Positions 8,483-18,281 of a stretch of DNA of 64,000 bases are shown here, piece after piece (positions within the stretch are counted from its first letter, which is position 1; every line of letters begins with the position of its first letter). This DNA comes from Burkholderia sp. Bp9143. GTDB taxonomy: Bacteria > Pseudomonadota > Gammaproteobacteria > Burkholderiales > Burkholderiaceae. The translations under genes and the position numbers were made by a program. Under the pieces are notes generated by a model. That model saw only the letters and a program-made list of their open reading frames with translations, ran no database searches and was not told the origin of the DNA. Where the stretch lies: NCBI RefSeq assembly GCF_003853645.1, contig NZ_QTPO01000035.1, positions 1-64,000 of the forward strand. Direction: 5' to 3'.

Positions 8483-9259
8483 TCAACCGAGCGTCAGCCA
8501 GTCGAAGCCCCCGTCCTGCGTGGCCACGACCACTTCCTCCCCGTCCGTTCCCAGCACGCCGGCCAACGCCTGGCGGGCCAGCTCGGGCCGGTTGTTCTGC
8601 TGGCTCAGGTGCGCGGCGACCAGGTGCTGGAGGCGGCTGCGTTCGAGCGATGCGAGGATGCCGGCGGCGGCATCGTTGCTCAGGTGGCCGTGATTGCCGC
8701 CGATCCGCGCCTTCAGCGACTGCGGATAGCGGCTCCCGGCGAGCATCGCGGTATCGTGGTTGGATTCGAGCACCAGCGCGTCACAGCCGCTCAAGACGGT
8801 CGTGATGTGCGGCGTGGTCATCCCGACGTCGGTCAGCACGCCAAGCCGGCGGCAACCGTCCATGAAGACGAACTGGAGCGGTTCCCGCGCGTCGTGGGGC
8901 ACCGTATAGGGCATCACGGCCAGATCGCGTATCGCGGCCGTCTCGTCGCCCCACAACACGTGGAGATCGACATCGGCCTCGTCCGCGCCCACCGCGCGCG
9001 CCGTGCCCCAGCTCATGTAGAGCGGCAGCGACCCGCGCCGCGCGAGCGTCAGCGCGCTGCCAACGTGGTCGCTGTGTTCGTGGGTGATGAGGATCGCATC
9101 GAGATCGTCGATGCCGAGATTCAGGCGGCCGAGACGGCGCTCGACCTCCTTCGCTGAAAAACCGCAGTCAAGCAGCACGCGGGTGGTCGTCGTCCCGCTC
9201 GAGACCTCGACGACCAGCGCGTTGCCTTCGCTGCCGCTACCGAGGCTGGCGAAGCGCAC
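8483..9259 (-). CDS. MBL-fold metallohydrolase (YycJ/WalJ-like)
   Basis: A 258-residue metallo-beta-lactamase fold protein. The N-terminal FASLGSGSEGNALVVE and the metal motif HEHSDH (THEHSDHVGS) are those of the YycJ/WalJ group of exonuclease-like hydrolases, and later histidines (VPHDA, ESNHD, GNHGHLS, AAHLSQQNN) complete the two-metal site. WalJ has been linked to DNA repair in Gram-positive bacteria; the role in this species is not established. It starts with GTG four bases after the bamC stop, so dapA-bamC-this gene form one operon. Confidence 0.85.
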   Translation of the reverse strand: MRFASLGSGSEGNALVVEVSSGTTTTRVLLDCGFSAKEVERRLGRLNLGIDDLDAILITHEHSDHVGSALTLARRGSLPLYMSWGTARAVGADEADVDLHVLWGDETAAIRDLAVMPYTVPHDAREPLQFVFMDGCRRLGVLTDVGMTTPHITTVLSGCDALVLESNHDTAMLAGSRYPQSLKARIGGNHGHLSNDAAAGILASLERSRLQHLVAAHLSQQNNRPELARQALAGVLGTDGEEVVVATQDGGFDWLTLG

Positions 9260-9263
9260 GCGC

Positions 9264-10409
9264 TCAGTTCAGCTGGGCGTGCAACAGCGAAATGATCCGC
9301 TGCGCGTCCGACGAGTTGTCGACCTGGCCGTTCGCGTCGACCACCGCGACCTGCGTGCCGCCATTGCCCTGCGCCCGCACGTTGACCAGGTACTCCTTGC
9401 CCGGCTTGGCCGCCGACGGGCCGCCGTAGAACAGCTTGCCGAACAGCCCGTCACGCTTGAGCTCTTCCATCGTGTTCGCGTAGCGGACCGTGTACAGGCC
9501 CTTCTCGCGGTCGCGATTGTCGACCGCGAAGTTGGTGCGGTCAAGCGCGAGACCGACGCGCAGCCAGGCGCGGTCGAACGATTCTGCCAGCTGCAGCGTC
9601 GCGGCGCCGCTGCTGGTGTCGCTGACCTGCGCCGGTGCCGTCGCGGGACGTGCATCGGTCAGCAGTTGCTTCGCCTGCGCGTCGCTCAGGCCGAACTTCT
9701 GCATCAGCTTCGACAGGAACACGGCCTCGAGCACCGGGTTGCGCGGACGCTCTTCCCAGCGCGACGACGTGCCGCCCTGCGGACCGACCATCATTTCCTC
9801 CATCGCGCTGTGCGTGATCGAGATGTCGGTGTTGCCGTTCGACGTGCGGTTCACGAGCGTGCGGAAACGGTCACGCGTGCCCGACGAGTATGCGAAGTCG
9901 ATGACCTTGCCGATCGTGCGGCGGAACCAGTCGTCGGGAATGTTCGCGCGGTTCTCGGCCCAGTCGGTGGCCATGATGCCGGTCGACGGTGCGTCCGTCT
10001 TCAGCGAGAAGCCGTTTTCCTGCCAGAACTCCTTCAGGATCGGCCACAGCTGCTCGGGCGTGCGCCCGTCCACTACGAGCCAGCGGCGGTCGCCGTCGCG
10101 CTCGATGTGCATGCCGAGCGGATCCTGCGCGCTCGGGACGCCGTCGGTCGCGTTGCCGGCGGCCGTCGTCGCCCGCGGCGGCAGCGTGCCGAGACCGGCG
10201 TTGCTCGGCGGCGCGACGAACTGCTGGGTCGTCGGCACCGGCTTCAGGTCGCTCGGCACCGCGAGCGGCGGCGCCGAACCGGTGTTCTTGTAGTTGACCC
10301 GGTCGGGAGCCAGATAATCGTTCAGCGTATCGCAGCCGGCGAGCGCGCCCAGCGCCAGCGCCACCACCGAAACCTGGATGGCGCGAGAGGAAAAGGCGAA
10401 ACGTTTCAT
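9264..10409 (-). CDS. bamC: Outer-membrane assembly lipoprotein BamC
   Basis: BamC (NlpB) is a lipoprotein of the BAM complex that folds beta-barrel proteins into the outer membrane. The 381-residue protein has a basic start, a hydrophobic stretch and the lipobox LAGC (Cys26), followed directly by the unstructured part that lies on BamD in E. coli (DYLAPDRVNYKNTG), then two helix-grip domains (about residues 110-220 and 260-380). As in many proteobacteria it lies just downstream of dapA. A firm family call by position and architecture. Confidence 0.9.
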   Translation of the reverse strand: MKRFAFSSRAIQVSVVALALGALAGCDTLNDYLAPDRVNYKNTGSAPPLAVPSDLKPVPTTQQFVAPPSNAGLGTLPPRATTAAGNATDGVPSAQDPLGMHIERDGDRRWLVVDGRTPEQLWPILKEFWQENGFSLKTDAPSTGIMATDWAENRANIPDDWFRRTIGKVIDFAYSSGTRDRFRTLVNRTSNGNTDISITHSAMEEMMVGPQGGTSSRWEERPRNPVLEAVFLSKLMQKFGLSDAQAKQLLTDARPATAPAQVSDTSSGAATLQLAESFDRAWLRVGLALDRTNFAVDNRDREKGLYTVRYANTMEELKRDGLFGKLFYGGPSAAKPGKEYLVNVRAQGNGGTQVAVVDANGQVDNSSDAQRIISLLHAQLN

Positions 10410-10520
10410 GAAATCCTTCGTCTTGCTAGAACGCTCGTCAGGAGCGGCGCCGGACGGAGCCGGCCGGTGCGGGTTGATGAGGGGTCGAGCCGGCGGCCGC
10501 AGGACGCGGCCGCCTGTGCA

Positions 10521-11426
10521 TCAGGCGAGGATGCCGGCCTCGACGAGGGCCGAACGTACGACATCGTGGCAGCGCTCGTCGAGCGGCGTAAGCGGCAGGC
10601 GGATGCCGCCCTGCATCTTGCCCATCGCCTGCAGCGCCCACTTCACCGGAATCGGGTTCGCCTCGATGAACAGGTTCTTGTGCAGCGACAGCAGCTTCAT
10701 GTGCAGCTCGCGCGCCGTTGCGACGTCGCCGGCCAGCGCCGCGCGGCACAGGTCGCTCATCGCGCGCGGCGCGACGTTCGCCGTCACCGAGATGTTGCCG
10801 TGGCCGCCGAGCAGCATCAACGCGATCGCGGTCGGATCGTCACCGCTGTAGATCGCGAAATGCTTCGGTGCGGCCTTGATCAGGTGCGCGGCGCGATCGA
10901 TGTTGCCGGTCGCTTCCTTCACGCCGATGATGCCCGGCACCTGCGCGAGGCGCAGCGTGGTTTCGTGCGCCATGTCCGCGACCGTGCGGCCCGGCACGTT
11001 GTACAGGATCACCGGCAGGTCGACCGCTTCGGCGATCGCCTTGAAGTGCCGGTACATCCCTTCCTGCGTGGGCTTGTTGTAGTAAGGCACGACCTGCAGC
11101 GTCGCGTCGGCGCCGACGGCCTTCGCGTGCTTCGTCAGTTCGATCGCCTCTGCGGTCGAATTGCCGCCTGCGCCCGCGATGATCGGGATGCGCTTCGCCG
11201 CATGCTCGACCGCCGTGCGGATCATCAGGATGTGCTCTTCGACGTTGAGCGTTGCCGACTCGCCGCTCGTGCCGACCACGACGAGTGCGTCGGTGCCTTC
11301 CGCGATGTGCCAGTCGATCAGTTTGCGAAACGCCGGCAGGTCGAGACTGCCGTCTTCGAGCATCGGGGTGACGATCGCGGGGATGCTGCCGCGGATTTGA
11401 ATGCCGTCTTGGGTGCCGTTAGCCAT
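10521..11426 (-). CDS. dapA: 4-hydroxy-tetrahydrodipicolinate synthase
   Basis: Condenses pyruvate with aspartate semialdehyde, the first committed step to diaminopimelate and lysine. The 301-residue TIM-barrel shows the substrate-binding GTSGES, the proton-relay tyrosine (ILYNVPGRT, Tyr142) and the Schiff-base lysine in GVKEATGNI (Lys170); their spacing of 28 matches E. coli Tyr133 and Lys161. The start is MANGTQDG at 11426; extending upstream would add out-of-family residues. First gene of the dapA-bamC-MBL group, 111 bases ahead of bamC. Confidence 0.96.
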   Translation of the reverse strand: MANGTQDGIQIRGSIPAIVTPMLEDGSLDLPAFRKLIDWHIAEGTDALVVVGTSGESATLNVEEHILMIRTAVEHAAKRIPIIAGAGGNSTAEAIELTKHAKAVGADATLQVVPYYNKPTQEGMYRHFKAIAEAVDLPVILYNVPGRTVADMAHETTLRLAQVPGIIGVKEATGNIDRAAHLIKAAPKHFAIYSGDDPTAIALMLLGGHGNISVTANVAPRAMSDLCRAALAGDVATARELHMKLLSLHKNLFIEANPIPVKWALQAMGKMQGGIRLPLTPLDERCHDVVRSALVEAGILA

Positions 11427-11473
11427 GAAACGCGATTGATTGATGTACCGGTAAACGTTGAGATTGTAGCGGA

Positions 11474-12076
11474 TTAGCCGGGCAGTTCGTAACGTGGAAT
11501 TCCCGCCCCCGCCATCGGGGTCGCGCCCTCGCGTACCGCGCAGATGCGCTGCACGAACGCCTCGCGCGGCGCGGCGACGAATCCGTCCTCGTACGCGACC
11601 ACCCGCAGGCGGCCGCGCACCGCGTCCAGCAGCTCGCCCGGAGCGAGCAGGAACGCGGGGTTGGACGGTTTGCCGACCGTTTCGTTTCCTTGCGCGAAGG
11701 TTTCGTAGATCAGCACGCCGCCCGGCGCCACCGCATCGAGCAGATGGGGCCAGAGCGGACGATGCAAATAATGGGTGACGATCACCGCCGCGAACGACGC
11801 ACCGGCCGGCAGCGGCCAGGTCGCGCCCTCGAGATCGGCGTCGCGCGCGTCGACGCCCGGGATCGCGCGCAATGCGGCCAGCGCGGCCGGATCGCGGTCG
11901 AGCGCGACGACCGGATGCCCGTGCGACGCAAACCAGCGCGCATGGCGGCCGCCGCCCGCGGCGACGTCGAGCACCGCGCCGCCCGCCGGGACGAGCCGCG
12001 ACCACCGGGCGACCCAGCGCGAAGGCTCGATCTGGGCGACGTGGCCGCCCGCGGCGGCAATGACAGGTTCGCGCAT
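11474..12076 (-). CDS. Class I SAM-dependent methyltransferase
   Basis: A 200-residue methyltransferase fold: the AdoMet motif I VLDVAAGGGRHARWF (about residues 35-49), motif II VVALDRDPAAL with the ribose-binding acidic residue, and motif IV-like VIVTHYLHRP, then the post-IV YETFAQGNE. The THYLHRP and YETFAQG blocks resemble the Tellurite-resistance/TehB-like and related small-molecule methyltransferases, but the substrate cannot be told. It follows trpS on the same strand with 9 bases between, so it is likely cotranscribed. Confidence 0.85.
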   Translation of the reverse strand: MREPVIAAAGGHVAQIEPSRWVARWSRLVPAGGAVLDVAAGGGRHARWFASHGHPVVALDRDPAALAALRAIPGVDARDADLEGATWPLPAGASFAAVIVTHYLHRPLWPHLLDAVAPGGVLIYETFAQGNETVGKPSNPAFLLAPGELLDAVRGRLRVVAYEDGFVAAPREAFVQRICAVREGATPMAGAGIPRYELPG

Positions 12077-12085
12077 GCCGTCAGG

Positions 12086-13288
<1,203 letters not shown>

Positions 13289-13296
13289 GATTGTCG

Positions 13297-13959
13297 TTAG
13301 AAAAGCGAGGCGAAGGGAGACAGGATGGCGCTCAGCACGCCGGCCGCGGCGTTCACGAGCGGACGCAGCCAGAAATTCGTCAGCACGCCCGTCATGACCA
13401 GCATGAGGACGATGATGAAACCGTACGGCTCGATGCGCGACAACGCGATCGATTGCTTCGGCGGCAGCAGCGCCGCCAGGATGCGGCCGCCATCGAGCGG
13501 CGGCAGCGGAAACAGGTTCAGCACGCCGAGCACGAGGTTCGCGCTGACGCCCGCATAGGCCATCCGCGTGAAGAACGGCTCGTCGATGCCGGCGGCGGGC
13601 AGCACGATGGTCAGCACGCCCCAGATCAGTGCCTGCACGAAGTTGCAGGCCGGGCCCGCGAGCGACACCCACAGGCTGCCCCAGCGCGGATTGCGCAGGT
13701 TGCCGAACGATACCGGCACCGGTTTCGCATAGCCGAACAGGAACGCGCCGCCGGTCAGGAAATACATGGCGAGCGGGATCGCGATCGTGCCGAGCGGATC
13801 GATGTGGCGCATCGGGTTGAACGACACGCGCCCCATCATGTAGGCGGTGTTGTCGCCGAGCAGGCGCGCGGCATAGCCGTGCGCGGCCTCGTGCAGCGTG
13901 ATCGCGAAGATCACGGGCAGCGCATAGACGGCGATGGTCTGTATCAGGGAAGCATCCAT
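13297..13959 (-). CDS. Site-2 protease family (M50) membrane metalloprotease
   Basis: A 220-residue integral membrane protein of the compact S2P group. The zinc motif HEAAH lies in the first membrane helix (about residues 23-27) and the third ligand in the late PLPPLDGGRI block, the family's NPDG-like element. Several hydrophobic spans cover the rest. These proteases cut membrane-anchored substrates; this short type lacks a PDZ domain and its substrate is unknown. It ends eight bases before trpS on the same strand and lies 45 bases after the YciO-like gene, so the stretch from the PHP gene to the methyltransferase may be one transcript. Confidence 0.88.
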   Translation of the reverse strand: MDASLIQTIAVYALPVIFAITLHEAAHGYAARLLGDNTAYMMGRVSFNPMRHIDPLGTIAIPLAMYFLTGGAFLFGYAKPVPVSFGNLRNPRWGSLWVSLAGPACNFVQALIWGVLTIVLPAAGIDEPFFTRMAYAGVSANLVLGVLNLFPLPPLDGGRILAALLPPKQSIALSRIEPYGFIIVLMLVMTGVLTNFWLRPLVNAAAGVLSAILSPFASLF

Positions 13960-14004
13960 ATCGCGTTATTGTAACAAGCGCACTCGCGCAAAAATGAACG
14001 GCGC

Positions 14005-14637
14005 TTACGCGGCCGAGAGTCCGAACGGTTCGAGCGCGCCGCGCCCCGCCCGCACGAGCTGCGGCTCGCCGCCCGTCAGGTCGATCACCGTCGACGGCTC
14101 GCGCGGACACGCGCCGCCGTCGATCACGAGATCGACCTGCTTCTCGAGGCGCGCGCGGATGTCGTCGGGATCGTTGAGCGGCTCGTCGTCCGGCGGCAGG
14201 ATCAGCGTCGTGCCGAGCAGCGGCTGGCCCAGCGATTCGAGAAGCGCGAGCGTGATCGCGTGATCGGGCACGCGCAGCCCGATCGTCTTGCGCGACGGGT
14301 GCGACAGCCGGCGCGGCACTTCCTTGGTCGCCTGCAGGATGAACACATACGGGCCCGGCGTCACCGACTTGATCTGCCGGTACTGGCGGTTGTCCACCAT
14401 CGCGAAGTTGGCCAGTTCCGACAGGTCGCGCACGAGCAGCGACAGGTGCTGCTTCTCGTCGAGGCCACGGATGCGGCGCACGCGCTCGACCGCGTCCTTG
14501 TCGTCGAGGTGGCACGCGAGCGCGTAGCTCGAATCGGTCGGCATCGCGATCACGCCGCCCTTGCTGACGATGTCCGCGGCCTGCTTGATCAGGCGCGGCT
14601 GCGGATTATCCGGATGAATCCTGAAGAACTGGGACAT
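14005..14637 (-). CDS. YciO/YrdC/Sua5 family threonylcarbamoyl-AMP synthase-like protein
   Basis: A 210-residue YrdC-fold protein. The N-terminal KGGVIAMPTDSSYALACH and KQHLSLLVRDLSELANF, then GPYVFILQAT and the IGLRVPDH block are all family hallmarks. YrdC and Sua5 make the threonylcarbamoyl-AMP used for the t6A37 tRNA modification. The sequence looks closer to the YciO branch (short, without the Sua5 C-terminal domain), whose activity is weaker or unclear, and genomes of this kind usually have another Sua5/TsaC gene. I therefore leave the gene symbol blank. Confidence 0.85.
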   Translation of the reverse strand: MSQFFRIHPDNPQPRLIKQAADIVSKGGVIAMPTDSSYALACHLDDKDAVERVRRIRGLDEKQHLSLLVRDLSELANFAMVDNRQYRQIKSVTPGPYVFILQATKEVPRRLSHPSRKTIGLRVPDHAITLALLESLGQPLLGTTLILPPDDEPLNDPDDIRARLEKQVDLVIDGGACPREPSTVIDLTGGEPQLVRAGRGALEPFGLSAA

Positions 14638-14716
14638 GGGGACACGTAAAGAGGGAGAAGTCGGATGCGCGCCTCGGCGGCAGCGCGAACGGCGAACGGC
14701 AAGCGGCGGCGGCGCG

Positions 14717-15547
14717 TCAGAGCCAGCGCTCCCAGACCGGTTTCAGGTCGGGCGGCAACGGCGGCAGGCTGCCGAGCTCGACGCGGCCCTCTCCCGGCGC
14801 ATGGAAATCCGAACCGCGCGACACTTCGAAGCCGAAGCGGCGCGCGACGTCCGCGTATTCGCGGTATTGGTCGGGCGTGTGGCTGCCCGTGATGACCTCG
14901 ATCGCGCGGCCGCCGAGATCGATGAATTCGCCGAAGAATGCGTCGAATTCGACCGGCGTATAGCGATAGCGGCCCGGATGCGCGACCACGGCCTCGCCGC
15001 CCGCCGCGCGAATCCATGCAACGGCGTCGGACAGCGTCGCCCAGAGGTGCGGGACGAACCCGGGCTTGCCGTCGCCGAGCAGGCGGTCGAACACGTCGGA
15101 AGTGGATGCGGCGTGGCCGTTCTCGACCAGGAAGCGCGCGAAGTGGGTGCGCGAGATCAGGTCGGGATTCGATACGTACTTCAGCGCGCCTTCGTACGCG
15201 CCGGGGATGCCGAGCGTCTCGAGCTGCGCGGCGATCGCCTGCGCACGGGCGGCACGGCCATGGCGCGTGCGGTAGAGGCCGTCGACGAGCGTCGGGTTCG
15301 ACGGATCGATGTTGAGCCCGACGATGTGCACGGTGCGCGACGCCCACGTGACCGAGATCTCGACGCCGCTCAGGTAACGCATCCCGAGCGCCTCCGCCTC
15401 GCTGCGCGCCGCCGCCTGGCCGCCGATCTCGTCGTGGTCGGTCAGCGCCCACAGGGTCACGCCGCCGACATGGGCGCGGCGCGCGACGTCGGCAGGCGAC
15501 AGCAACCCGTCGGAAACATTCGAATGGCAGTGGAGATCAGCGTTCAT
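14717..15547 (-). CDS. PHP-domain phosphatase (YciV/RNase AM-like)
   Basis: A 276-residue PHP phosphoesterase. The N terminus DLHCHSNVSDG supplies the first metal ligands, TDHDEIGG the second block, with later VAHPGRYR and GSDFHAPG near the end completing the trinuclear site. It matches the group of 3',5'-nucleoside bisphosphate phosphatases and the E. coli YciV 5'-3' exoribonuclease (RNase AM, linked to 5' maturation of ribosomal RNA). Its neighbour is the YciO-like gene, the same pairing seen at the E. coli yciV-yciO locus, which supports the assignment. Confidence 0.88.
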   Translation of the reverse strand: MNADLHCHSNVSDGLLSPADVARRAHVGGVTLWALTDHDEIGGQAAARSEAEALGMRYLSGVEISVTWASRTVHIVGLNIDPSNPTLVDGLYRTRHGRAARAQAIAAQLETLGIPGAYEGALKYVSNPDLISRTHFARFLVENGHAASTSDVFDRLLGDGKPGFVPHLWATLSDAVAWIRAAGGEAVVAHPGRYRYTPVEFDAFFGEFIDLGGRAIEVITGSHTPDQYREYADVARRFGFEVSRGSDFHAPGEGRVELGSLPPLPPDLKPVWERWL

Positions 15548-15629
15548 TGTCGGTATGGCAGGTGAAGCTTCATTCTACTGCAATGCGGCAATTGCGCCGC
15601 CCGCCTGCCCCGCCGCTGCCGCCACCCGC

Positions 15630-16520
15630 CTATGCGCAGAACGCCTCGATCAGCGCCGCGATCTGCTCCGGCTGGTCGTGATGGACCATGTGGCCGGCAT
15701 CCTCGACGCGCTTTTCGCGCCAGTCGGGGAACGCGCCGAAGCGCGCCTTGAACTCCGGCAGCGGGATGTCGCCCGCGATGTAGGCGAGCGTCGGCGAATT
15801 GACGGCCTCGACGTGCAGCACCTTCGCGCGTACCTGCTTCCAGACCGCCATCACCTCGTCGAGCCGGTACAGTTGCGGGCCCGCCATCTTGTGCGCGGGG
15901 TCCGCCAGCAGGTGGTAGAGGCCGTCGTCGCCGCGCTTCGACCAGTGCGCGGCGAGGAACGCGGCGCGGCGCGGATCGAGCCGCGGATTGGTCTTGATCA
16001 GCCGGGCCGCCACGTCGTCGAGCGACGCATACGGACGCAGCACCGGCGGCTCGCGCAGCTCGTCGAGCCAACCACGCAGCCGGCGCGGCGCCTGCTCGGC
16101 CCGCGCGGGGGCGAGCCCGAACCCTTCGAGGTCGACCACGCGCCGCACCCGCTCCGGCCGCGCGCCCGCATACAGGCACACGACGTTCGCCCCCATGCTG
16201 TGTCCGACCAGGTTGACTTCGCCGGTCGGCGCATAGTGGTCGACGAGCGCATCGAGATCGCCCAGGTACTCGTGAAACCAGTAATGACCGCCGCCCTGCC
16301 GTGCGACCGGCCAGTCGGACAGGCCGAAACCGCGCGCATCCGGCGCGATCACCTGCCAGTCGCCCGCGAGCGCGTCGACGACGAACTGGAACGATGCCGC
16401 GACGTCCATCCAGCCGTGCAGCATGAACAGCGTCGGCGCATAGGGCCGGCCCCAGCGCCGCACATGCAGCTCGACGCCGCGCACCGTGACGAAATCGGAA
16501 ACAGAACTCGAAGCATTCAT
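15630..16520 (-). CDS. Alpha/beta hydrolase
   Basis: A 296-residue alpha/beta hydrolase: HGWMD oxyanion region (about residue 35), PDARGFGLSDWP, nucleophile elbow GHSMGAN (Ser near residue 107) and catalytic histidine in DAGHMVHHDQP near the end. It resembles epoxide hydrolase and haloalkane dehalogenase relatives, but the substrate is unknown. Start taken at ATG 16520; a TTG four codons upstream is an alternative. A cytoplasmic protein by the absence of a signal peptide. Next gene on the strand is the PHP phosphatase, 82 bases on. Confidence 0.85.
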   Translation of the reverse strand: MNASSSVSDFVTVRGVELHVRRWGRPYAPTLFMLHGWMDVAASFQFVVDALAGDWQVIAPDARGFGLSDWPVARQGGGHYWFHEYLGDLDALVDHYAPTGEVNLVGHSMGANVVCLYAGARPERVRRVVDLEGFGLAPARAEQAPRRLRGWLDELREPPVLRPYASLDDVAARLIKTNPRLDPRRAAFLAAHWSKRGDDGLYHLLADPAHKMAGPQLYRLDEVMAVWKQVRAKVLHVEAVNSPTLAYIAGDIPLPEFKARFGAFPDWREKRVEDAGHMVHHDQPEQIAALIEAFCA

Positions 16521-16729
16521 TGCAGCCGCCAAAAAAAGAATGATCGTTCGATTATAGCGATGACGCTTCCGTTCCGGTGGCCGGCAGTCGAGTCAGTTCT
16601 CTAGCGACGGGGAGCCGATGGCACGCGGAACTGGCGCATCGGGCGCCGCAGAAATGGCGCCGAATGGTCGTGTGGCCGGCGGGCGACAGCTTTCGCCCGT
16701 CCGTCGGAAGCCGGCGGCGCACGGTCGCC

Positions 16730-17587
16730 CTAACCCGCCGTCTTGCCGTCCGCCGCGTCCTGCGCGGCGAGTTCGTCCAGCTCCGCCTGCTCGAATCCCG
16801 CGGTGCGGCGCGCGTCGAAATTGAACGGACCGCGCAGCCGCGGCGCATGGTACTGCTCGGCAAGCTCGCGGTAGGTGGGAACCGGATCGCGGCCGGTCGC
16901 GTCGCACAGGTGCCGGAACCAGCGGTTCCCGATCGCGACATGGCCGATCTCGTCACGCAGGATCACGTCGAGGATCGCCGCGGACGCGTCGTCGCCCGCC
17001 TGCACGAGCCGCGCGCGGATCGGCGGCGACGCGTCGAGCCCGCGCGCCTCGAGCGTGCGCGGCACGAGGGCCATCCGCGCGAGCACATCGGCCTTGGTCC
17101 GCTCGCACATCTCCCACAGCCCGTTGTGCGCGGGGAAATCGCCGTACGCATGCCCGAACCCGGCCAGCCGGTCGGACAACAGCGTGAAGTGATAGGCCTC
17201 CTCGGCCGCGACCTTCAGCCAGTCCGCATAGAACGCGTCCGGCATCCCGGCAAAGCGCCACACAGCGTCGAGCGCGAGGTTGATCGCGTTGAATTCGATA
17301 TGCGCGAGCGCGTGCAGCAGCACCGCGCGCCCCGCGGGCGAGCGCATGCTGCGGCGCTCGAGCTGGCGCGGCTCGACGAGCGGCGGGCGCACCGGACGGC
17401 CGGGCAGGTCGACCGGTTCGTCCAGGTCGAGCGCCGGCGCGATCGCGGCCTGCCCGGCCAGCAGTGCATCGTACAGCGCGCGGACCTGCGCGGCCTTCGC
17501 GGCCGGCTCGGACACCCGCAGCGCGTCGAGCGCGGCGCGGCGCACGCAGCGCGGCGCCACGGTGAAAGAAGAAGGCTCCATGCTCAT
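16730..17587 (-). CDS. DUF455 ferritin-like protein
   Basis: A 285-residue protein of the ferritin-like DUF455 family. The iron-ligand pattern of a di-iron four-helix bundle is visible: HALAHIEFNAINLALDA (Glu and His in one helix), KVAAEEAYHFTLL (Glu, Glu, His) and VILRDEIGHVAIGNRWF (Glu and His). The biochemical role is not established. I used the ATG at 17587 (MSMEPSS); an ATG two codons further on is an equal alternative. It is the first gene on the minus strand after the divergent gamma carbonic anhydrase. Confidence 0.85.
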   Translation of the reverse strand: MSMEPSSFTVAPRCVRRAALDALRVSEPAAKAAQVRALYDALLAGQAAIAPALDLDEPVDLPGRPVRPPLVEPRQLERRSMRSPAGRAVLLHALAHIEFNAINLALDAVWRFAGMPDAFYADWLKVAAEEAYHFTLLSDRLAGFGHAYGDFPAHNGLWEMCERTKADVLARMALVPRTLEARGLDASPPIRARLVQAGDDASAAILDVILRDEIGHVAIGNRWFRHLCDATGRDPVPTYRELAEQYHAPRLRGPFNFDARRTAGFEQAELDELAAQDAADGKTAG

Positions 17588-17731
17588 CAAACGGGGGCAC
17601 CGCCCGCGCGCATCGCGGGAGCGCATGCACGCGACGGTTTACAATATGCGTTTGTGCCGTAACGCGATGCGCCCGGCACGCCAGACGCGCCATTCTACCG
17701 GCGCCCTTCATCGAAGAGACCAGGAGACTCC

Positions 17732-18256
17732 GTGACGATCTACAAACTGGGCGAGACGGCCCCGACGATCCACGAAAGCGTATTCGTCGCCGATACGGCG
17801 GCGATCATCGGCAAGGTCGTGCTCGAGGAAAACGCGAGCGTATGGTTCGGCGCGACGGTTCGCGGCGACAACGAGACGATCACGGTCGGCACCGGCAGCA
17901 ATGTCCAGGAAGGCGCGGTCCTGCATACGGACCCCGGTTTTCCTCTGACGATTGCCGAAAACGTGACGATCGGGCACCAGGCGATGCTGCACGGATGCAC
18001 GATCGGCGAAGGTTCGCTGATCGGGATTCAGGCGGTGGTCTTGAATGGAGTGGTCATCGGCCGCAACTGTCTGGTCGGAGCCGGCGCGGTCGTGACGGAA
18101 GGCAAGACGTTCCCGGATAACTCGCTGATTCTCGGCGCCCCGGCGAAAGTCGTGCGCGAGCTGTCGGCAGACGACATCGCGCAGCTGCGCGCAAATGCGA
18201 AGTCGTACGTCGAGCGGCGTGCGCATTTCAAGGAGCAACTCGTGCGGATCGGGTGA
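17732..18256 (+). CDS. Gamma carbonic anhydrase family protein (YrdA-like)
   Basis: A 174-residue left-handed beta-helix protein built of hexapeptide repeats (for example NASVWFGATVRGDNETITVG, then GSLIGIQAVVLNGVVIG). The three zinc-ligand histidines of the gamma class are in place (VLHTDPG, and GHQAMLHG). Members are CO2-hydrating or metal-binding proteins such as YrdA, PaaY and CaiE; the exact substrate is open. It starts with GTG preceded by AGGAG. hslO begins 25 bases after its stop on the same strand, suggesting a two-gene unit. Confidence 0.9.
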   Translation: MTIYKLGETAPTIHESVFVADTAAIIGKVVLEENASVWFGATVRGDNETITVGTGSNVQEGAVLHTDPGFPLTIAENVTIGHQAMLHGCTIGEGSLIGIQAVVLNGVVIGRNCLVGAGAVVTEGKTFPDNSLILGAPAKVVRELSADDIAQLRANAKSYVERRAHFKEQLVRIG

Positions 18257-18281
18257 TTCGCGCGGATTTCAAGGAAGAAGA

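Noticed and set aside
9084..11477. A plus-strand frame of 797 codons across bamC and dapA
   Set aside because: It runs through the opposite strand of two clear genes and has no family feature.
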